Below are positions 7,965 through 12,174 of a stretch of DNA of 12,174 nt, piece by piece. The translations under genes and the position numbers were made by a program. Within the stretch, counting starts at the first letter, position 1; each line of letters starts with the position of its first letter. The stretch lies in assembly GCA_015767395.1 (NCBI GenBank), contig JADWMI010000050.1, positions 1-12,174 on the forward strand, in the 5' to 3' direction. The notes under the pieces are model-generated. The model was not told the DNA's origin and searched no databases. It saw nothing but the letters and a program-made list of their open reading frames with translations. The stretch is from Bacteroidota bacterium (lineage in GTDB: Bacteria; Bacteroidota; Bacteroidia; Flavobacteriales; Flavobacteriaceae).

Positions 7965-8864
7965 CTAAGTGTATCTTCCAGATTTATACACCGCAGGAGT
8001 TATTCCTGTAATAGATTTAAACACTCTTGAAAAATGATATCGATCTGAAAAACCTAAATTAAAAGTTACATCTTCTATCGTTTTATCGGTATGTTCAAAT
8101 AAATCACAAGCCCTCGCTATTTTTCTTTTTTGAATAAAATTATGCAAAGTTATGCTCATTTCCTCCTTAAATAAGCGCGCAAATGAATTGGGAGCCATAT
8201 TTACTACCTCTGCTAATTCAACGTTACTTAACTTGGTGTTAATGTTAATTTCAATATAACGCAATACCGTTAAGACTCTGTCATCAATATTAATTACTTT
8301 CCATAACTCTGAACCTATATTAGAGATTGCTTCTTTTATGAAGGATTGCAATTTTAAATTAAAAGTTAATTTAAAATCTTTATTTTCAATTTTCAACCTT
8401 TGCGTTAAATAGTTTAAACGCTCCTTTAAATGATTGGTTAATTCAATTTTGTAAATTCCGGGGTATACATTGTCAAACGGAACCCCTAAATTAAAATGTG
8501 TAAAAAAGTGAAATAATGACTTCTCTTCAAAATCAGACTCATTAATAGTTTCTGTTAAATGTCTTCCGGAAACATGAATGCCACTATCGTACACATGTTT
8601 TTTAGTAAATCGAGAAGAAAATGAGGTAAATGGTGCAATTATATATATATAATTAGGGTTCATTTCATAAACATCTTCCTGATGTATAAGTTCTCCCCCT
8701 AAATTTTTATTCCAATAAATTCTCCAATATGGAAATACCATATCATGACAATCCCACATATCTAACAACCAATATCTACAACATGATAATTTCAGCTTTA
8801 TATTAATAAAGTTTTGTTTATTAGAAGACGGGTCTCCCAAATCAAGCTGTTTAACAAACTTCAT
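7965..8864 (-). CDS. AraC-family transcriptional regulator (probable L-fucose locus activator)
   Basis: The 299-residue protein has an aromatic-rich N-terminal sensor region (about 1-170), presumably an AraC-type cupin, and a C-terminal double helix-turn-helix domain (about 195-299). The first HTH contains LSNVELAEVVNMAPNSFARLFK (212-233) in two parts, LSNVELAEV and NMAPNSFARLFK. The second contains TIEDVTFNLGFSD and YHFSRVFKSITGITPAVYK, the classic AraC signature. It lies between the two catabolic operons, 232 bp upstream of aldA on the same strand and divergent from the aldolase-fucI-kinase operon. It probably activates both in response to L-fucose or a pathway intermediate. The sensor region carries Cys28, Cys29 and Cys39. 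Ligand and regulatory sign are inferred from position only. The start is supported by a -7 box 26 bp upstream and by divergent spacing. Confidence 0.9.
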   Translation of the reverse strand: MKFVKQLDLGDPSSNKQNFINIKLKLSCCRYWLLDMWDCHDMVFPYWRIYWNKNLGGELIHQEDVYEMNPNYIYIIAPFTSFSSRFTKKHVYDSGIHVSGRHLTETINESDFEEKSLFHFFTHFNLGVPFDNVYPGIYKIELTNHLKERLNYLTQRLKIENKDFKLTFNLKLQSFIKEAISNIGSELWKVINIDDRVLTVLRYIEININTKLSNVELAEVVNMAPNSFARLFKEEMSITLHNFIQKRKIARACDLFEHTDKTIEDVTFNLGFSDRYHFSRVFKSITGITPAVYKSGRYT

Positions 8865-8890
8865 TTTTTAATAAATGTTTGAATTAGATA

Positions 8891-8898
8891 CAAAAATA
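8891..8898 (-). promoter_or_regulatory. Candidate -7 box (TATTTTTG) of the araC-type regulator
   Basis: The minus strand reads TATTTTTG, matching TAnnTTTG and ending 26 bp before the regulator start at 8864. This implies a leader of roughly 20 nt. A TTGG lies about 30 bp upstream (8929-8932), which is too far for a standard -33 element. Confidence 0.4.
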
Positions 8899-8944
8899 CA
8901 AATTTTAAATATTTTAATATCTCTTTCACCAAAGTAAATTTGTA
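8897..8944. promoter_or_regulatory. Inverted repeat TACAAATTT-N30-AAATTTGTA in the divergent promoter region (possible operator)
   Basis: TACAAATTT (8897-8905) and its exact reverse complement AAATTTGTA (8936-8944) lie 39 bp apart centre to centre. They flank the middle of the 103-bp region between the regulator and the aldolase gene. The left arm touches the regulator -7 box and the right arm overlaps the aldolase -7 box. A protein bound to both arms could control both genes. In such AT-rich DNA a chance repeat is quite possible. Confidence 0.35.
8935..8942 (+). promoter_or_regulatory. Promoter -7 box (TAAATTTG) of the aldolase-fucI-kinase operon
   Basis: TAAATTTG fits TAnnTTTG perfectly and lies 25 bp before the aldolase start at 8968, giving a leader of about 20 nt. 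The -33 region (about 8910-8918) is a plain A/T stretch without TTG. Weak basal activity with activator control is therefore likely. Confidence 0.5.
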
Positions 8945-8967
8945 CCATAAATTTTTATAAAATAATT

Positions 8968-9762
8968 ATGAATACAATTAAACTTCCAATATCGGTAAAA
9001 AAAGAATTAGCTAAAATCTCTAAAGTTGCTGGTTATTTATGGCAAAGAGAATGGGCAGAAAGAAATGCTGGTAATATTTCAATGAATTTAACCTCATTTT
9101 TCAAAAAAGAAGATGTACAAGGTGTAGGAGAAGAAGTAGCTTTCGATTTCCCAGAAGAAACTGCGGGTTTTGTTTTATTTATAACAGGAACTGGGTGCTA
9201 TTTGAGAAGTTTGATAGATAATATCGAGGAAGCAGCTTGTATTCTATACATCAATGAAGAAGCTACTGGATATTCTATTGTTTGGGGTGGGAAAACTGAA
9301 GGTTTTGGACCAACTTGTGAATTAATCTCTCACGCGAGCATTCACTTATTCAACACACAAAATAATCCAACTCATTTAGCAGTCGTTCATACACATCCTA
9401 TTGAATTAATTGTAATGAGTCATCATCCTTTGTTTAATAATGAAGAAGAATTAAACAGACATTTATGGATGATGTGTCCTGAAATAAAAGTTTTTGTACC
9501 TAAAGGAATTCATTGTACTCCTTATGCTTTATCAAGTACGTCAGCACTTGCTAAAGTTACTATTGAAGCATTTAAAACAAGAAATGTATCTCTTTGGGAA
9601 AAACATGGAGCCACATCAACTGGTGAAGATGTAGAAAAAGCATGGGATTATTTAGATGTTGCCAACAAAGGCGCAAAATTATTATTGACAGCTTGGGGAG
9701 CAGGTTTTGAACCAGCAGGACTTTCCAATAAGCAGTTAACAGAATTAGAACAATTCATTTAA
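8968..9762 (+). CDS. rhaD: RhaD-type class II aldolase (L-fuculose-1-phosphate / L-rhamnulose-1-phosphate aldolase)
   Basis: The 264-residue protein is a zinc-dependent class II aldolase of the RhaD branch (E. coli RhaD, 274 aa). The Zn ligands HTH (H141, H143) and H213 (EKHGA), with catalytic E118 (TCEL), fall at almost the same numbers as E. coli RhaD E117, H141, H143 and H212. WAERNAGN (29-36) and ITGTGCYLR (72-80) are the phosphate-binding motifs. It cleaves a 6-deoxyketohexose-1-phosphate to dihydroxyacetone phosphate and L-lactaldehyde. Because fucI follows after 21 bp and no rhamnose isomerase is present, the substrate here is probably L-fuculose-1-phosphate, although the sequence looks like a rhamnulose-1-phosphate aldolase rather than the shorter FucA (about 215 aa). 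It is first in the plus-strand operon, with a -7 box 25 bp upstream and no Shine-Dalgarno site. Its product feeds AldA. Confidence 0.9.
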   Translation: MNTIKLPISVKKELAKISKVAGYLWQREWAERNAGNISMNLTSFFKKEDVQGVGEEVAFDFPEETAGFVLFITGTGCYLRSLIDNIEEAACILYINEEATGYSIVWGGKTEGFGPTCELISHASIHLFNTQNNPTHLAVVHTHPIELIVMSHHPLFNNEEELNRHLWMMCPEIKVFVPKGIHCTPYALSSTSALAKVTIEAFKTRNVSLWEKHGATSTGEDVEKAWDYLDVANKGAKLLLTAWGAGFEPAGLSNKQLTELEQFI

Positions 9763-9783
9763 GATTAAAAAAATAGCATTATT

Positions 9784-11568
9784 ATGAGCAGACTAATAGG
9801 TAGATTACCAAAAGTAGGAATTCGTCCAGTTATTGATGGACGTGAAAGAGGTGTAAGAGAATCATTGGAAGATCAATGTATGGACATGGCTAAAGCCGCA
9901 GCAAAACTGATTGAAGCAAATTTACGTTTTCCTAGTGGTGAAAAAGTTGAATGTGTAATAGCTGATACCACTATTGGTGGTGTAGCGGATGCTGCAGCCT
10001 GTGCTGATAAATTTCAGCGAGAGGGAGTAGAAGTTTCTTTAACAGTAACACCTTGCTGGTGTTATGGAACAGAAGTAATGGATACCAATCCTTTAATTCC
10101 AAAAGCGGTTTGGGGGTTCAATGGAACTGAAAGACCAGGAGCTGTTTATTTAGCTGCTGCATTGGCGGGATATTCTCAAAAAGGATTGCCAGCATTTGGA
10201 ATTTACGGAAAAGATGTACAAGATGCTGGAGATATGAGCATTCCAATTGATGTTGAAGAAAAGTTATTACGTTTTACAAAAGCGGCGCTTGCTGTTGCTC
10301 AAATGAATGGAAAATCGTATTTATCTATAGGTTATAGCTCAATGGGAATTGCTGGCTCTATGGTTGATGTAAATTTCTTTCAAGATTATTTAGGTGTACG
10401 AGCAGAATTTGTAGAATCTGTTGAAATATTAAGACGTATTGATGAAGGTATTTATGATAAAGATGAGTTTGCGAAAGCCTTAGCTTGGACAAAAGAAAAT
10501 TGTAAAGAAGGAAAGGATTACAATACTATTGAAGATCAAAAAGATACCGTAACTAAAGAAGCTGAATGGGAAAAAGTTATTAAAATGACCCTAATTTGCC
10601 GTGATTTAATGATTGGTAATCCGAAACTAAAAGAATTAGGTTTTGGAGAAGAATCTAAAGGTAGAAATGCCATTATGGGCGGATTCCAAGGACAACGCCA
10701 GTGGACAGATTATCAACCAAATGCAGATTTTACAGAATCTATTTTGAATTCATCTTTTGATTGGAATGGTATTCGTCAAGCGTTTGTTTTTGCTACAGAG
10801 AATGACTGTTTAAATGCTGTTTCTATGTTATTTGGTCATTTACTTACCAATACAGCGCAAATATTTTCAGATGTTAGAACTTATTGGAGTCCAGATTCAG
10901 TAAAAAGAGTGACTGGTAAAGAATTAACTGGAATTGCTGAGAATGGAATAATCCATTTAATCAATTCAGGTTCAACTACATTGGATGCAACAGCACAACA
11001 AACAGATGCTGATGGCAACCCAACCATGAAGCCTTTTTGGGAAATATCTGAAGACGAAGTTCAAAAATGTTTAGACAATACAAAATGGCCTGCTGCAGTT
11101 ACAGAATATTTTAGAGGAGGTGGATTTTCTTCACAGTTTAAAACCAAAGGAACTATGCCATTAACCATGTCTAGAATTAATTTGGTAAAAGGCATTGGAC
11201 CGGTTCTTCAAATTGCTGAAGGATGGAGTGTTGAATTACCAGAAGATATTCATAGCGTATTAGATGAAAGAACAAACCCAACCTGGCCAACAACTTGGTT
11301 TGTACCAAAAGTTACTGGGAAAGGGAACTTTAAAGACGTTTACACTGTAATGGCCAAATGGGGTGCAAACCACGGGGCCATTTCTCATGGACATATTGGA
11401 GCCGATTTAATTTCTTTGGCAGCAATGCTTCGTATTCCTGTGAATATGCATAATGTTGATGAAAATGATGTATTTAGACCAAGTGCTTGGTCAGCCTTCG
11501 GAGAAAACTTAGAAGGAGCTGATTATAGAGCTTGCGATAATTACGGTCCTTTATATGGAAAGAAATAA
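9784..11568 (+). CDS. fucI: L-fucose isomerase
   Basis: The 594-residue protein aligns with E. coli FucI (591 aa) over its whole length. Landmarks are [10 protein letters not shown] (11-20), TPCWCYG (89-95), [19 protein letters not shown] (110-128), SSFDWNG (323-329) and [10 protein letters not shown]. The Mn-binding residues E339 (in ATEND), D363 (in SDVRTYWSP) and H530 (in WGANHG) correspond to E. coli E337, D361 and H528 with a constant two-residue shift. It converts L-fucose to L-fuculose in the cytoplasm as a hexamer; family members also accept D-arabinose. This is the strongest evidence that the locus is for fucose rather than rhamnose. It starts 21 bp after the aldolase gene and is followed by a hairpin and the kinase. 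Nothing is missing or truncated. Confidence 0.97.
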   Translation: MSRLIGRLPKVGIRPVIDGRERGVRESLEDQCMDMAKAAAKLIEANLRFPSGEKVECVIADTTIGGVADAAACADKFQREGVEVSLTVTPCWCYGTEVMDTNPLIPKAVWGFNGTERPGAVYLAAALAGYSQKGLPAFGIYGKDVQDAGDMSIPIDVEEKLLRFTKAALAVAQMNGKSYLSIGYSSMGIAGSMVDVNFFQDYLGVRAEFVESVEILRRIDEGIYDKDEFAKALAWTKENCKEGKDYNTIEDQKDTVTKEAEWEKVIKMTLICRDLMIGNPKLKELGFGEESKGRNAIMGGFQGQRQWTDYQPNADFTESILNSSFDWNGIRQAFVFATENDCLNAVSMLFGHLLTNTAQIFSDVRTYWSPDSVKRVTGKELTGIAENGIIHLINSGSTTLDATAQQTDADGNPTMKPFWEISEDEVQKCLDNTKWPAAVTEYFRGGGFSSQFKTKGTMPLTMSRINLVKGIGPVLQIAEGWSVELPEDIHSVLDERTNPTWPTTWFVPKVTGKGNFKDVYTVMAKWGANHGAISHGHIGADLISLAAMLRIPVNMHNVDENDVFRPSAWSAFGENLEGADYRACDNYGPLYGKK

Positions 11569-11577
11569 TTAAAAAAT

Positions 11578-11606
11578 ACAGCCATTTTGAATTTCTTAAT
11601 GGCTGT
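11578..11606 (+). terminator. Hairpin between fucI and the kinase gene (weak terminator or attenuator)
   Basis: ACAGCCATT (11578-11586) pairs perfectly with AATGGCTGT (11598-11606) around an 11-nt loop, giving a 9-bp stem. Only TTTAAAT follows, so it is a poor intrinsic terminator and may let part of transcription through to the kinase 15 bp downstream. An A-rich run precedes it. It could lower kinase output relative to the aldolase and isomerase. Confidence 0.5.
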
Positions 11607-11621
11607 TTAAATATAAAGAGT

Positions 11622-12174
11622 GTGAAAAAAGTTATTGCAATATTTGATATTGGAAAAACCAATAAAAAAATACTTTTATTTAATGAGGATTTTGAGGTGG
11701 TTTTCAGAAATTCAACAAAATTTGATGAAATTTTAGATGATGACGGATATCCGTGTGATGATATTGAAGCCATTGAGAATTGGATTCAAAATCAAATTAA
11801 AACCATTCAACAACAAGGTATTTACAATATAAAGGCCATTAATTTTTCGACCCATGGCGCAACACTTGTTTATTTAAATAAAGAAGGAAAACGCATTACA
11901 CCATTGTACAACTATTTGAAGCCGCTAAACGACATCGATTTTAACGGTTTTTATAACCAAAATGGTGGCGTAACTGAATTTTCAAGAAAAACTGCTTCAC
12001 CGGCCTACGGTATGTTAAATGCTGGATTGCAGATTTATTGGTTGAAAAATAAAAAACCTCATTTTTGGAAAGATGTAGCATCAATTTTACACTATCCACA
12101 ATACTTAAGCTATTTATTTACCCACAAAATTACTGCTGATTTCACTTCCATTGGAGCCCACACTGCCACTTGGG
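11622..12174 (+). CDS. FGGY-family carbohydrate kinase, 5' part (probable L-fuculokinase)
   Basis: The frame is open from a GTG at 11622 to the window edge (184 codons plus one base), so the 3' end is missing. The product begins MKKVIAIFDIGKTNKKILLF, the N-terminal phosphate-binding strand-turn of FGGY kinases (D9-I-G-K-T-N14). FSTHGATLVYLNKEGK (75-90) and PLYNYLKPL (94-102) are the second recognisable block. The catalytic Asp and second ATP motif lie beyond the window. GTG is chosen because no ATG lies between the fucI stop and this motif; AAAGAG sits just one base before it, too close for a normal Shine-Dalgarno site. Position after fucI predicts phosphorylation of L-fuculose at O1. It is not a close E. 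coli FucK match: FucK's GVDGA is replaced by THGA. Rhamnulokinase-like or other ketose activity remains possible. Confidence 0.85.
   Translation, partial: MKKVIAIFDIGKTNKKILLFNEDFEVVFRNSTKFDEILDDDGYPCDDIEAIENWIQNQIKTIQQQGIYNIKAINFSTHGATLVYLNKEGKRITPLYNYLKPLNDIDFNGFYNQNGGVTEFSRKTASPAYGMLNAGLQIYWLKNKKPHFWKDVASILHYPQYLSYLFTHKITADFTSIGAHTATW

Noticed and set aside
8639..8652. Short TA-dinucleotide run
   Set aside because: It lies in the regulator coding frame (encoding the NYIYII stretch) and is too short to be a meaningful repeat in AT-rich DNA.
11474..11773. 99-codon reading frame on the minus strand across the fucI end and kinase start
   Set aside because: It lies antisense to two well-supported genes and its hydrophobic, low-complexity product looks like a shadow of them.
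8968..12174. Reading the locus as an L-rhamnose operon because of the RhaD-type aldolase and RhaM-type mutarotase
   Set aside because: The isomerase is clearly FucI with conserved E339/D363/H530 and the permease is FucP-type; no RhaA, RhaT or RhaB is visible.

Overview
The window is AT-rich, its genes lack clear Shine-Dalgarno sites, and its intergenic regions carry TAnnTTTG -7 boxes. Together with the protein types this points to the Bacteroidota, probably a (marine?) Flavobacteriaceae member. The genus cannot be read from the sequence.

Layout. (1) 136-1497 (-) is a Tat-exported Gfo/Idh/MocA-fold protein that closely resembles GH109, the NAD-dependent alpha-N-acetylgalactosaminidase family. 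It is set apart by a 376-bp intergenic region. (2) 1874-7732 (-) is a compact gene string transcribed as aldA - fucP - rhaM-type mutarotase - lutA - lutB - lutC. Spacings are tight (19, 7 and 2 bp, then an 8-bp overlap), except for a 70-bp gap with a hairpin between aldA and fucP. (3) 7965-8864 (-) is an AraC-family regulator. (4) A 103-bp divergent promoter region follows. (5) 8968-12174 (+) holds a RhaD-type class II aldolase, L-fucose isomerase (fucI) and the 5' part of an FGGY sugar kinase that starts with GTG and runs off the window.

Together these genes encode a full L-fucose route to central metabolism: FucP imports L-fucose; the mutarotase interconverts its anomers; FucI makes L-fuculose; the kinase makes L-fuculose-1-phosphate; the aldolase splits it to dihydroxyacetone phosphate and L-lactaldehyde; AldA oxidises L-lactaldehyde to L-lactate; LutABC oxidises L-lactate to pyruvate. 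The lactate-oxidising module sits at the end of the fucose operon, so the C3 aldehyde is probably not excreted as lactate or propanediol. The AraC protein is the obvious candidate activator. Perfect -7 boxes with no recognisable -33 element precede both aldA and the aldolase gene, which fits activator-dependent promoters.

Points of interest are the mix of a fucose isomerase and permease with rhamnose-family aldolase and mutarotase, the embedded lactate module, an inverted repeat in the divergent promoter, a nested inverted-repeat leader before aldA, two intra-operon hairpins and the nearby GH109 gene. I saw no IS element, tRNA, rRNA or CRISPR array.
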